From Thalassomonas viridans (GTDB taxonomy: Bacteria > Pseudomonadota > Gammaproteobacteria > Enterobacterales > Alteromonadaceae), in contig NZ_CP059733.1 of NCBI RefSeq assembly GCF_000948985.2, positions 5,952,001-6,016,000 on the forward strand: a stretch of DNA of 64,000 nt, read 5' to 3'. The translations under genes were made by a program, and so were the position numbers. Positions 1 through 8,031 of the stretch are shown piece after piece. Each line of letters opens with the position of its first letter. Position 1 is the stretch's first letter. A model generated the notes under the pieces. That model was not told where the DNA came from, did no database searches, and saw nothing but the letters and a program-made list of their open reading frames with translations.

Positions 1-178
1 TGGCCCGCTTTAGCCAGGTATAACTCATATTTTCATCATATTTGCCGTCAAGCAGGAGCCCGGAGGCAGATTGCTCTCCAAAGGCCGGGGCGGCGGACAG
101 GTAACAGGTAAACAAGACGAGAAGTAATAGCTTTATGCCGGTACGGCAACAAGTGGTTGTTAATCCCGAGAGACGCAT
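1..178 (-). CDS. Exported protein, N-terminal part only (cut by window edge)
   Basis: The reverse strand opens with ATG at 178 and stays open to the window edge, giving 59 residues. They start with a basic stretch, then a hydrophobic segment (LLLLVLF) ending in a plausible signal peptidase site (SAAPAFG), so the product is exported. The visible mature part (EQSASGLLLDGKYDENMS) shows no recognisable domain. It lies 94 nt downstream of two binding-protein-like genes on the same strand and may be the third gene of that operon. An outer membrane receptor or sensor would fit such a place, but nothing in the sequence decides this. Confidence 0.6.
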   Translation of the reverse strand, partial: MRLSGLTTTCCRTGIKLLLLVLFTCYLSAAPAFGEQSASGLLLDGKYDENMSYTWLKRA

Positions 179-272
179 AAACTTATTTCCCCTCAACTAT
201 TTGTATTAATTATTATCCCTGTCTTTGAAAAGACAAGCAGAGCCTGGGTTGTAGCGCCGGAGAAAAGATAAA

Positions 273-1262
273 TCAGTTGATCACATCGTCAACCTGGGAC
301 AGCAGGTTTTCCCGGTACTGGATGCTTCTTTTATTCAAAATAGTGACATTGACAATTTGTTTCACCGACAGGGGATGCTCGATGTTTTGCTCAAGAATTT
401 TCCAGTCGTTTTCCATGATCTCCAGCAGCACCGAAGACGCCTGCACCCCGAGGCCATAATGATCCGGCACTATGGCAAAAGAGCCCAGGTTCAGTTTGGT
501 TGCCAGCAGGGATTTGATGCCGACGATCACCGGCAGTTTAGAACGGGTGATTAACGGCAGCCAGACCTTTTTCAGCGCCTTCTGGTTGATCAGCTGGTTG
601 TCGTTAAGCAGCCAGATAACATCAACTCCCTGGTTGATCAGCCCCTGCAGCTGCTGTTTTATTTTCCGGTTCATATTGCGATCTTTATTGGGTAATTTTC
701 CCCCGATCAGCTCTATGCCTTCCGCCCGGCAATAAGCGACATTTTCATCAAAAATATCCTGCATCCAGCTGCGGTATACCACCCCGACTTTTTTAATCGG
801 TTTTTCCATCAACAGGCGCATATTCACCACGCTGGTCACCAGGGGAATTTCATAACGTATCCCGGTGGCATTCTTAAGGAAGGGAATAAACTTATCGACA
901 AATAAAGCCGCCAGGGCAATGCTGGGCGGGAACTCCTGGCCGGGGAAAGCCTGCTGGTACTTGGTATAAAGGTTCACCGAACTGTTGCCGATCAGCACTA
1001 TCACTTTCGGCTGGTGTGTTTTGATCTGCGCCGCCACATCCGACACCCGGCTGCCGGCATCGACCACTAACTCGGCAAAACCTATGTCCCCTTCCAGATC
1101 ATCCGACATACCGTTAACCACTTCGCTAAAATCATCGCCAGGTGCGCGCAAAACCAGGGCGGTATTTGCCAGAGCCGGCCCGATGCCTGCCAGTATCAAA
1201 ACCAGCAAGAGGCAACTTATCCATGCCGCTTTGTGAAACACGGCCTTGCTTAATAACGTCAT
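273..1262 (-). CDS. ABC-type substrate-binding-like periplasmic protein
   Basis: A 329-residue protein with an N-terminal signal peptide (basic MTLLSKAVFHK, hydrophobic core, ending GPALA) and an alternating alpha/beta body (PKVIVLIGNSS, IKKVGVVYRS, GVDVIWLLND, PVIVGIKS). This resembles the ABC_sub_bind (DUF534-type) family of periplasmic binding proteins. Start choice: a longer frame begins at 1280, but the ATG at 1262 forms a four-base ATGA overlap with the stop of the upstream gene and directly precedes a normal signal peptide. No permease or ATPase gene is next to it, so it may serve a sensor or a receptor instead of a transporter. The ligand is unknown. Confidence 0.75.
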   Translation of the reverse strand: MTLLSKAVFHKAAWISCLLLVLILAGIGPALANTALVLRAPGDDFSEVVNGMSDDLEGDIGFAELVVDAGSRVSDVAAQIKTHQPKVIVLIGNSSVNLYTKYQQAFPGQEFPPSIALAALFVDKFIPFLKNATGIRYEIPLVTSVVNMRLLMEKPIKKVGVVYRSWMQDIFDENVAYCRAEGIELIGGKLPNKDRNMNRKIKQQLQGLINQGVDVIWLLNDNQLINQKALKKVWLPLITRSKLPVIVGIKSLLATKLNLGSFAIVPDHYGLGVQASSVLLEIMENDWKILEQNIEHPLSVKQIVNVTILNKRSIQYRENLLSQVDDVIN

Positions 1263-1966
1263 TCTGACATCGTCAGCCATTTGTCTACTCCCAGCGTAGC
1301 ATTTATCTTATCGTCAAAACGGCTGATACAACGCAGCAGTTTTTCTTTAGCGTTGGCGCCGTTGAGGGCAAGGTTCACCAGGTTCATGGTCAAATTGGAA
1401 GCACTTGCCACCAGTTTCAGGTTAGATTTGGCTTTTAACTGCGAAAAATGGCTTTCGGACACCAGCACAGCTTCAACCGAGCCGAAAGTGAGCAGCGGCA
1501 GCAAATCTTCGGTTTTGGTAACTCTTTTCAGCTTGACCGCAACCGGGAAGGCACCGGCAATAAACTCTCCCATAGGTTTACGTCCCAGCAGGTCAACCAC
1601 GCCGATTTTTTTCTGTGCCATATCCTGCACCGCCAGCGGCTGGCCCACCGAGACAATGACGTATTTTTCCCTGGTCTGGCCGTTTTTCGAGCCCTGCAGC
1701 ACCATATCGAAAGAGCCCAGGCGTTCTATGATAGGCATAAGGGAGAGCACAGCATTGGGAGGGGTATTTTTGATCTGCCGGCGAAAATCCTTGCCGCGCC
1801 CGAAAACCGTCACCTCCAACTCGGGACATACCTGGGAAATCTGCTGCTGCATCACTTTGGCCCTTACCTGGGTGGGAAGAAAAACAAACAAGGATTCGGC
1901 CTGCACAGGAAAGGAAAGAATAATGGCGAGAATAAAAAAAGTGGCTTGCTTGCCGTGTATCACCAA
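1259..1966 (-). CDS. PhnD-like periplasmic binding protein
   Basis: A 235-residue protein with a clear signal peptide (TFFILAIILSFPVQAES). The body resembles the phosphate/phosphonate (PhnD-like) binding-protein fold: an early VFLPT strand, KYVIVSVGQPLAVQDMAQKKIGVV, then GSVEAVLVSESHFSQL. It is somewhat short for that family. It overlaps the next gene by ATGA, so the two are surely co-translated. Tandem solute-binding proteins without a transporter suggest a sensing or scavenging role; the ligand cannot be read from the sequence. First gene of a leftward operon. Confidence 0.7.
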   Translation of the reverse strand: MVIHGKQATFFILAIILSFPVQAESLFVFLPTQVRAKVMQQQISQVCPELEVTVFGRGKDFRRQIKNTPPNAVLSLMPIIERLGSFDMVLQGSKNGQTREKYVIVSVGQPLAVQDMAQKKIGVVDLLGRKPMGEFIAGAFPVAVKLKRVTKTEDLLPLLTFGSVEAVLVSESHFSQLKAKSNLKLVASASNLTMNLVNLALNGANAKEKLLRCISRFDDKINATLGVDKWLTMSE

Positions 1967-2221
1967 GATCGCAAAACTCCGGTTACCGGTATCAGCCCCG
2001 CAAAACCTGCGGCCTTTGACACCAAACGAACCTCAGCCATAACCTGGCTGTTCATAAAATAGCATTGCTAAGTATAGCACCCAGGTTCAGGATAAGGCCC
2101 TTTCGGCCCGCCGGATTATCATAAGTTTTCTGGCCGCAAAATTCCGGTTTCTCTTGTCAGCTTAACTAAGCTGCGGCACACTAAGCCCCCTGAAAATCTT
2201 AGCCAAGCAATAGAGAACCCC

Positions 2222-2851
2222 ATGAGCGAAATAACTGTGGTGCAACACCAGATCAGTCAAATGTTAACCATGCAGGACGCAATGAATTCCCGCGTCAGCC
2301 AGACCTGGCGGGATAACCGGTACGAGTGGTACCGGGCGATCTGGGTGGAATGTGCAGAAATGCTCGACCATCACGGCTGGAAATGGTGGAAGCACCAGGA
2401 AATAGACGTTGCCCAGGTACAGCTGGAGCTGGTAGATATTTTTCACTTCGGCCTGAGCCTGCGCCTGATGTCCGGCAAAGAGATAGAGGCCATCGCCGCA
2501 GAGCTGGCACAGGAGCTGACCAAGGGCAGTACAGAAAGCGACTTTAAACTGGCCCTGGAAAAACTGGCCTCCGCTGCCGTTACCGACAAAAGCTTCGACG
2601 CCGTCGCCCTGGCCGATTGCATGCGCCTGATGGGCATGGATATTGATGAGCTGTTCCGTCAATATGTCGGCAAAAACACCCTTAACTTCTTCCGCCAGGA
2701 CCACGGCTACAAAGAAGGCAATTATATCAAGGTGTGGCACGGCGAAGAAGACAATGAAGTACTGGCACAGCTGGTAAACAGCCTGGACAGCCAGAGCGAC
2801 AATTTCCAGGCGGATTTATACCGGGCGCTGGAAGAAAAATATCCGGGCTAA
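2222..2851 (+). CDS. Dimeric all-alpha dUTPase (dUTP diphosphatase)
   Basis: A 209-residue, largely helical cytoplasmic protein of the dUTPase_2 / all-alpha NTP pyrophosphatase group, which hydrolyses dUTP to dUMP and PPi, keeping uracil out of DNA and supplying dTMP synthesis. The family's acidic metal-binding helices are visible: WVECAEMLDHHGWKWWK near residue 43 and VQLELVDIFHFGLSLR near residue 65, with a conserved GKNTLNFFRQDHGYKEG stretch later. This family is unrelated to the trimeric Dut. It is monocistronic, about 150 nt from the next gene, with no clear terminator between. Confidence 0.85.
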   Translation: MSEITVVQHQISQMLTMQDAMNSRVSQTWRDNRYEWYRAIWVECAEMLDHHGWKWWKHQEIDVAQVQLELVDIFHFGLSLRLMSGKEIEAIAAELAQELTKGSTESDFKLALEKLASAAVTDKSFDAVALADCMRLMGMDIDELFRQYVGKNTLNFFRQDHGYKEGNYIKVWHGEEDNEVLAQLVNSLDSQSDNFQADLYRALEEKYPG

Positions 2852-2988
2852 CCGCCGCAACCGCGAGTAAGGCCTGGAATATCAGGCCCGGCACCGGGAT
2901 AAAACAAAATTATAGATCTCTGGCACAAATTCTGCTTGTTAACAGACAAATGTAACACCGACTATCAAGCGTCAAGAATTTGAATTGC

Positions 2989-2993
2989 CGGAG
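2989..2993 (+). promoter_or_regulatory. Ribosome binding site fixing the 3000 start
   Basis: CGGAG lies six bases before the ATG at 3000. The alternatives in the same frame, TTG at 2985 and ATG at 2994, have no usable site because the G-rich stretch overlaps them. Confidence 0.6.
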
Positions 2994-2999
2994 ATGTAT

Positions 3000-3644
3000 A
3001 TGGAACTTATCCTATTAGCCATGATCAGCCTTATTGTTATTGTTGCCGTGTTAGCGAGCAGGCTAACCGACAATAGCTTCCCTTTTCCTTTTGACAGTAA
3101 ACCTGTGATCTTCACCCCTGCTGAAAAAAACTTCCAGAACCTGGTGGAAAAGGCCTTAGGACCTAAATACCGGGTGATTAACCGGGTTAAGCTCTCGGAT
3201 ATCGTCTCCATACGTAACGGCGTATCTAACCGCGCCGGCCAGACCGCCGCCAATAATGCCGCCAACAAATACCTGGACTTTATTATTTGCGACCGCGACA
3301 GCATGAAGTTGCTCGGCACCATAGACCTGGTGGACACCCAGGGCAAAGGTTATAAGGTCAAAAAAGACTGGTTTGTCAGCGGCGCACTCGAAGCGGCCTC
3401 TATTCCCCATATCCGCATCAAGGTCAAGGGCAGCTACAGCGTCGACGAGATCCGCGCCTGTATCAACAGCCGCATCTTAGGCAACCAGGCGCCGGCGCCG
3501 AAAATGCGCGGCCGGGTGATCCCTGCCCCTATGGTTAAAGCCAGACCGAAAAACACCGGGGTGATCACATCCGCGGCAGCCCAGGCACAAGCCCAAAGCG
3601 CCGCACAGATACCGGCGCCGCAGGTGGCGGCCCTGCCCCACTAA
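3000..3644 (+). CDS. DUF2726 membrane-anchored protein
   Basis: A 214-residue protein. Residues 1-20 (MELILLAMISLIVIVAVLAS) form a single N-terminal membrane anchor. The body matches DUF2726: FTPAEKNFQNLVEKALGPKY, then NKYLDFIICDRDSMKLLGTIDLVD, a pattern that recalls restriction-endonuclease-like cores (DFIICD followed by an acidic strand). The last 55 residues are a Pro/Ala/Gln-rich tail of low complexity. The molecular role of DUF2726 proteins is not settled; some members link DUF2726 to nucleic-acid domains, but this one has none. A strong terminator follows at 3669-3714, so it is a single-gene unit. Confidence 0.75.
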   Translation: MELILLAMISLIVIVAVLASRLTDNSFPFPFDSKPVIFTPAEKNFQNLVEKALGPKYRVINRVKLSDIVSIRNGVSNRAGQTAANNAANKYLDFIICDRDSMKLLGTIDLVDTQGKGYKVKKDWFVSGALEAASIPHIRIKVKGSYSVDEIRACINSRILGNQAPAPKMRGRVIPAPMVKARPKNTGVITSAAAQAQAQSAAQIPAPQVAALPH

Positions 3645-3668
3645 ACCTTTAACTGCCAATCTCTCTGT

Positions 3669-3714
3669 GGCGGCAAACCGGTAATGTTCCCTACCGGACT
3701 GCCGCCGGTTTTTT
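3669..3714 (+). terminator. Rho-independent terminator after DUF2726 gene
   Basis: Arms GGCGGCA (3669-3675) plus CCGGTA (3678-3683) pair with TACCGG (3692-3697) plus TGCCGCC (3700-3706), giving 13 pairs with one two-base internal bulge on each side, followed by GG and six T (3709-3714). Confidence 0.85.
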
Positions 3715-3807
3715 GCCCTCAGCCGGCGGTTAAAATCAGCAGATTTTTCCAACCAGCCAAGTTATAATCCCGCCATTAACCCCTTAATAATCCGGATGGA
3801 ATTAAAA

Positions 3808-4518
3808 ATGAAAGCAGGCATTATTGGCGCTATGGAGCCAGAAGTCGCAATATTAAAAGCCAAACTCAGCAACTGCCAAACCGTGGAACACGCCGGTTAC
3901 CAGTTTTTTCAGGGACAGCTTAACGGTACAGATGTCGTTATCGTACAGTCCGGCATAGGCAAAGTTGCCGCGGCCCTGGCAACCGCCCTGTTAATCGATA
4001 AATTCCAGCCGGATTATGTCGTCAACACGGGCTCGGCCGGCGGTTTCGACCAGTCCCTGAAAGTCGGCGATATCGTCATCAGCTCGGAAGTCCGCTACCA
4101 CGACGTCAACCTGACCGCCTTCGGCTATGAAATCGGCCAGTTGCCGTCAAACCCGGCGGCCTATATCCCGCACCCGGTACTGGTTGAAGCAGCCAAAGAA
4201 GGTATCAAGGCCCTGCCGGATATCCAGACCCTGGTCGGTCTGATCACCACGGGCGATACCTTTATGACCGCCGAAGAAGATGTCACCAAAGCCAGGAACA
4301 ATTTCCCGCAAATGGCAGCGGTAGAAATGGAAGGGGCCGCCATCGCCCAAACCTGCCGCCAGTTTAATACCCCCTTTGTGGTGATCCGCTCTATGTCGGA
4401 TATCGCCGGGAAGGAATCACCGACCTCTTTTGAGGCTTATCTGGAAACTGCTTCGGTCAATTCTTCGCAGATGGTGATGAATATGCTGGAATCGTTGAAA
4501 GACAAAAGCTTAAGCTAA
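3808..4518 (+). CDS. mtnN: 5'-methylthioadenosine/S-adenosylhomocysteine nucleosidase
   Basis: MtnN (Pfs) cleaves adenine from methylthioadenosine, S-adenosylhomocysteine and 5'-deoxyadenosine in methionine salvage and the activated methyl cycle. The 236 residues cover the usual family length and show its landmarks: [13 protein letters not shown] at the N terminus, VNTGSAGGF near residue 75, [12 protein letters not shown] (catalytic/ribose-binding Glu) near residue 170 and VIRSMSDIA (catalytic Asp) near residue 195. The frame opens at 3796, but the ATG at 3808 matches the family N terminus and has GGA seven bases upstream. The CbiB-like gene follows 66 nt later on the same strand, possibly co-transcribed. 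Confidence 0.95.
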   Translation: MKAGIIGAMEPEVAILKAKLSNCQTVEHAGYQFFQGQLNGTDVVIVQSGIGKVAAALATALLIDKFQPDYVVNTGSAGGFDQSLKVGDIVISSEVRYHDVNLTAFGYEIGQLPSNPAAYIPHPVLVEAAKEGIKALPDIQTLVGLITTGDTFMTAEEDVTKARNNFPQMAAVEMEGAAIAQTCRQFNTPFVVIRSMSDIAGKESPTSFEAYLETASVNSSQMVMNMLESLKDKSLS

Positions 4519-4584
4519 ACCTTAAGTTAACAGCTTTACATCAGGCCCGAGCCGGGCCGGCATTTTGGAGAAGCCAAGATCACT

Positions 4585-5550
4585 ATGACGAATTTCCCGG
4601 ATATCACAGGTTTTAGTTTTTCGGTACTGTTACTGTTTAGTGTCTTACTGGTGAAATTCATCGTGACCCGGTTCTCGGATCCCCGGCCGCTGCATTATTT
4701 CCGCTTCTATTGCCAGCGCCTGGCGGACAAGGTCAATAAAGGCAGCAACAGCCAAAAGCAACAGGGCATAGCCGGCCTGGTCGCCATTTTAGTGACCCTG
4801 GCCCCCTTGCTGGTGATCTTATGGTTATTTGAAGCCTTTATTGAAGTGCCCTGGTTATGGCAGGGATTGCTGCTTTACCTGGCCCTGGGTTCCCTCAATC
4901 TGGGGGAGAGCAGCCGGATTGTAGCCAAGGCCCTGGCATCACAGCAAAAATACCTGGCCCGGGAAACTCTGGCTCCCTGGCTGTTAAGGGATACCGAACC
5001 GTTATCTCCTATGGGGCTGGCGAAAGCCAATATCGAGAGCCAGCTGCTGCATCATTGCGCCCTGCTGTTTACCGTCGGTTTTTATTTCCTGATCGGCGGA
5101 GGTTTGGCGGCTATCGGCTACCGGCTGTTGCTGGAAATGCACTTTAGCTGGAACATCAAGCGCCGGCAGTTCCTGCACTTTGGCCAGGCCGCCAACCAGA
5201 TGGTGAAAATACTGCAGTGGCTGCCCGCCAGGATCTTTATCGTCCTGCTGCTGTTCTTTATTTCAGGCAAAAACCTGGTATTGTTCGCCCGCCTGTTACG
5301 GCCGTATTTTTTCCGCCTCAATAACGATATCCTGGTTTACGGTTTTGCCCTGGTCCTGGGGATCCGCCTGGGCGGCGTGGCCAGCTACGACAAACAAAAA
5401 CTGCGCAGGCCCGCCTTTAACGACCCCGGCAGGCAGCCGGAACCGGCAGACATTATTCACGCCGGTAAACGGCTGAAACAGTTAGGTTATATCAGCAGTT
5501 TTTTACTCCTGTTCACGGCCGCCTTATTGCTGGCGATTCCTCCGCTTTAA
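4585..5550 (+). CDS. CbiB/CobD-like cobalamin biosynthesis membrane protein
   Basis: A 321-residue polytopic protein resembling the CbiB/CobD family (adenosylcobinamide-phosphate synthase, which attaches the aminopropanol arm to cobyric acid). Family-like cues are the early FSDPRPLHYF stretch, the long hydrophobic helices at about 10-25, 65-85, 150-170 and 210-230, and the closing helix (FLLLFTAALLLAI). No other cobalamin gene is in the window. Such isolated homologues occur in marine gammaproteobacteria and are usually named by similarity only, so the enzymatic role is uncertain. It sits between mtnN and the TRIC-channel gene. Confidence 0.65.
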   Translation: MTNFPDITGFSFSVLLLFSVLLVKFIVTRFSDPRPLHYFRFYCQRLADKVNKGSNSQKQQGIAGLVAILVTLAPLLVILWLFEAFIEVPWLWQGLLLYLALGSLNLGESSRIVAKALASQQKYLARETLAPWLLRDTEPLSPMGLAKANIESQLLHHCALLFTVGFYFLIGGGLAAIGYRLLLEMHFSWNIKRRQFLHFGQAANQMVKILQWLPARIFIVLLLFFISGKNLVLFARLLRPYFFRLNNDILVYGFALVLGIRLGGVASYDKQKLRRPAFNDPGRQPEPADIIHAGKRLKQLGYISSFLLLFTAALLLAIPPL

Positions 5551-5592
5551 TCGCGCAAGAACAATACCTTGCCATGCTTTATTGAGGTTATT

Positions 5593-5676
5593 ATGAAAAG
5601 TCACAGGCATTCTACCGACACCGTCAGCGCCCCGATTTTGACTTATGCCGGGCAACCGCAAATAAGGGGCTGTTAG
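5593..5676 (+). CDS. Possible 27-aa leader peptide upstream of TRIC gene
   Basis: An ATG at 5593, five bases after GAGG (5584-5587), opens a 27-codon frame ending at TAG 5674-5676, five bases before the ATG of the TRIC-channel gene. The peptide (MKSHRHSTDTVSAPILTYAG...) has no recognisable features. It could be a translated leader coupled to the next gene, or chance. Only the site and spacing support it. Confidence 0.25.
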   Translation: MKSHRHSTDTVSAPILTYAGQPQIRGC

Positions 5677-5681
5677 CGCCT

Positions 5682-6344
5682 ATGACAGAATTGCTTTATT
5701 ACCTGGATCTGTTCGGGGTCGTGGTGTTTGCCCTTTCCGGGGCCTTAATGGCGGGCCGTTATAAGCTGGATCCTTTCGGGGTGGTGGTGCTGGCCTCGGT
5801 CACCGCGGTGGGCGGCGGCACCATACGGGACGTGATTCTAGGCGCCTACCCGGTTTTTTGGGTGGCTAACCCGGTTTATCTGTGGCTGATTTTGTTTACC
5901 GCTATCCTGACCATATTGATCGTCCGCCGGCCCAAACGTATTCCCAAACGCTTTTTGCTGATTGCCGATGCCTTTGGCCTGGCATTATTTGCGGTATTGG
6001 GCACGGCAAAAGCCTTATCCCTTGAGGCCCCTATGCCGGTGGCCATAGTTATGGGCACCTTAACCGGTGTCGCCGGCGGCATGATCCGGGACGTATTGTG
6101 TAATGTGATCCCTATGATATTGCGCCAGGAAATATACGCCACCGCCGCTATGCTCGGCAGCTGTTTGTATGTCGCATTGGATTATTTTGCCTTTGCCCAG
6201 AATACCAGCCTGGTGCTGGCGATTTGCGGCGCCCTGGCCCTGCGCCTGGCAGCCATTTATTGGCAGGTGTCTTTACCGGCTTTTCACATCTCTGAGAAAG
6301 ACGCTGGGCAAAAGCCGGACAAAACCCAAGATAAGGACACTTAG
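5682..6344 (+). CDS. TRIC-family cation channel (YicG/YadS type)
   Basis: A 220-residue membrane protein of the UPF0126/TRIC family (trimeric intracellular cation channel fold). The internal duplication typical of the family is clear: FALSGALMAGRYKLDPFGVVVLASVTAVGGGTIRD around residues 17-51 is echoed by LFAVLGTAKALS...GTLTGVAGGMIRDVLCN around 102-145, each with the conserved GGG/GGM-IRD signature. Seven helices can be drawn. Bacterial members conduct monovalent cations in vitro; their physiological role is unclear. The charged C-terminal tail (KDAGQKPDKTQDKDT) is cytoplasmic or disordered. It converges with the RraB-like gene. Confidence 0.85.
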   Translation: MTELLYYLDLFGVVVFALSGALMAGRYKLDPFGVVVLASVTAVGGGTIRDVILGAYPVFWVANPVYLWLILFTAILTILIVRRPKRIPKRFLLIADAFGLALFAVLGTAKALSLEAPMPVAIVMGTLTGVAGGMIRDVLCNVIPMILRQEIYATAAMLGSCLYVALDYFAFAQNTSLVLAICGALALRLAAIYWQVSLPAFHISEKDAGQKPDKTQDKDT

Positions 6345-6357
6345 CCCCGCTAAAGCA

Positions 6358-6681
6358 TCAGGCTTCTATGCCCCAGCCGTCGTTATAACCGTCAAACTTG
6401 GCGGCAATGCTTTCAAATTGCTGCTCCCGTGCCACCACATCTTCATAATTCGGCACCATGGACAGGGTACAATCCAGATCCCAGACATTCGGGGTTTCAT
6501 CCGGGTGCAGGCTGACGCTGACTTCCGGCATGGTTTCTTTAAGAAAATCCGCCATCGCCTGAGCCTGGGACTTCTGCTCGAATAACTGGAAAAAAACCAC
6601 CTCGTGGCTGGCACTCAGGTCGATTCCCGCCTGGTGCATTTCAGCCAGTACCTGGCCGGTATCATCATCTGGAAAATTCAT
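6358..6681 (-). CDS. RraB-family regulator of RNase E (DUF1260)
   Basis: A 107-residue acidic protein matching the RraB fold. The C-terminal FDGYNDGWGIEA aligns with the FDxxYDGWGT ending of E. coli RraB, and the N-terminal helix (DDTGQVLAEMHQAGIDLSASHEV) with its first half. E. coli RraB (138 residues) binds RNase E and alters which transcripts are degraded. This one lacks the long acidic C-terminal tail, so it is a shorter relative and may act on a different nuclease. The gene ends 13 nt from the convergent TRIC gene. Confidence 0.7.
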   Translation of the reverse strand: MNFPDDDTGQVLAEMHQAGIDLSASHEVVFFQLFEQKSQAQAMADFLKETMPEVSVSLHPDETPNVWDLDCTLSMVPNYEDVVAREQQFESIAAKFDGYNDGWGIEA

Positions 6682-6786
6682 CTTTACTTCATTCTTGTAC
6701 AGGTTAATGGCCGGTATTATATCCTTAAGCCGCTACAAAGTGCATATTTCCTTTTACCGCCAGGTTTATGGCCGGCAAACGCATAA

Positions 6787-7326
6787 TTACCGGGCAGGAT
6801 TGGCGGCTTCTGCGCGGCAGCGGGAGTCGCGGCAAACCGCCTTCAGCCCAGAGTTGGCCTGGCAGGCATCCACGCCCAGGCCACCCGGGTGCAAAGCGGA
6901 TATTTTCGCTAAAATGGCCGCTCCCTGGCTGTTTACCGCCAACCAGCAACCGGGTTCTTGTTGATCCAGGTTAAACAGCAGGCATTGCTGCTCCGAGTGG
7001 CAGTGGGAGTATTCCCGGACCACCCGGGCTATGGACGCCAGCAGCACCTGCTTGTCATCTGCTTTTTCTTTATCGGGATAGGCGATCACCTTAGGTTGCC
7101 CGGGCGCTTCCTCATAAGGCTCAAGCACAAAAGTTTCCCTTGGCTGTTGCTCTTGCTTGGCTTGCTGCTTTAGGGCTTTTTCTTTTAAAGCCGCCTTTTC
7201 CCGATCCAGCTCCTGTTTCAGGGCGGTGGTTTGCGCCTCATTTTCTTTTAACAGGTAACCTAAAGCCAGCAGGATTACGGCAAAGCCGAACATCACCACC
7301 AACAGGCTGGTTAACCATTTAAGCAT
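6787..7326 (-). CDS. Membrane-anchored coiled-coil protein of unknown function
   Basis: A 179-residue protein with one N-terminal transmembrane helix (LTSLLVVMFGFAVILLALGYLL, residues 5-26). A charged coiled coil follows at about 28-60, with heptad-like Leu/Ala and many Glu, Lys and Gln. A C-terminal domain carries six cysteines (HCHSEQQC, PGCWLAV, VDACQANS, AVCRDSRC), which suggests disulfides and a periplasmic location. I do not recognise the family. It starts 24 nt after the DUF4136 lipoprotein gene, so the two may form an operon with a shared envelope role. Confidence 0.6.
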   Translation of the reverse strand: MLKWLTSLLVVMFGFAVILLALGYLLKENEAQTTALKQELDREKAALKEKALKQQAKQEQQPRETFVLEPYEEAPGQPKVIAYPDKEKADDKQVLLASIARVVREYSHCHSEQQCLLFNLDQQEPGCWLAVNSQGAAILAKISALHPGGLGVDACQANSGLKAVCRDSRCRAEAANPAR

Positions 7327-7350
7327 GACATGACCCCGTGGCAGTTAACA

Positions 7351-7935
7351 TCAGGCCGATTTTCCCGGGTATTGCGCCAGCATCCGGGATATGGCCGTCT
7401 GAATTTTTTCCTGTACCTCACGGCTGTTGTCTTTGGCTTTGATTTTTACCGGGTAGACGCTGCGCCACACGGAACGCTGATCGCCGGGATCCAACAGGTC
7501 GATGATCAAACTGCCGGCGTCGAGGCGCCAGAGTTTTTTCGAACTCGGCTCAACGCCTGCTTTGAGGCAATATTCGCAATATTTCACCCCCAGGTTATAA
7601 CGCTTGAGTGCCTGGTGGTTAACACCCAACTGATAGCGCCCGCGGGACTGCCCCTGCACCAGGTGATAGGCCACGACAAAATCTGTCTTTTGGCTGGCGC
7701 TGTAATGAAAGCCGGAATTATCCAGCACCTGCTCGACCGCTAGCTCAATGTTATTGCGCATAACGTCGCTGATATTTTGCTGCTCGTTCGCCGCCGCGTC
7801 CCGGGGCAAAAAGGAATACGCCCGGGCGCCGGCAAAATCGAATTTTGCCTGATAGCGGACCCCGGCGTTTTTCTGCAGCGAGCAAGCGCCCAGCAGCAAG
7901 ATGAAAATCCCGGTAATAAATGGCTTAAACGACAT
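7351..7935 (-). CDS. DUF4136 outer-membrane-type lipoprotein
   Basis: A 194-residue lipoprotein: a short basic N terminus, a hydrophobic stretch and the lipobox LLGAC near residue 16. The body fits DUF4136: YQAKFDFAGARAYSFLP, then NNIELAVEQVLDNSGF and TDFVVAYHLVQG, then the SLIIDLLDPGDQRSVWRS strand. These proteins are small periplasm-facing lipoproteins of unknown role. Start: the frame extends to a TTG at 7947, but the ATG at 7935 gives the normal short lipoprotein leader; the ribosome site is poor for both. It lies beyond the hairpin that ends the nos operon, so it is probably not a nos gene despite the shared strand. Confidence 0.7.
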   Translation of the reverse strand: MSFKPFITGIFILLLGACSLQKNAGVRYQAKFDFAGARAYSFLPRDAAANEQQNISDVMRNNIELAVEQVLDNSGFHYSASQKTDFVVAYHLVQGQSRGRYQLGVNHQALKRYNLGVKYCEYCLKAGVEPSSKKLWRLDAGSLIIDLLDPGDQRSVWRSVYPVKIKAKDNSREVQEKIQTAISRMLAQYPGKSA

Positions 7936-8001
7936 ATCCTGTGCCAAAGAAATCTGGGTAATAAGCCTAGACTAACCTTAACAGGGAAAATTACAAGAGG
8001 G

Positions 8002-8023
8002 CGGGAAGCATTTCGGCTTCCCG
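8002..8023 (-). terminator. Hairpin at the end of the nos operon
   Basis: CGGGAAGC (8002-8009) and GCTTCCCG (8016-8023) form a perfect 8-bp stem with a 6-base loop, nine bases past the nosL stop. On the minus strand the tail is CCCTCTTGTAATTTT, so the T-run is weak. Confidence 0.5.
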
Positions 8024-8031
8024 GAAATCAA

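Noticed and set aside
1281..2042. Long plus-strand open frames (1281-2042 and 1448-2062)
   Set aside because: They lie opposite the PhnD-like gene, have no ribosome site or recognisable domain, and the minus-strand product has a signal peptide and family features.
2868..2900. GGCCTG/CAGGCC hairpin after the dUTPase gene
   Set aside because: Only six pairs and no T-run; not enough for a terminator call.
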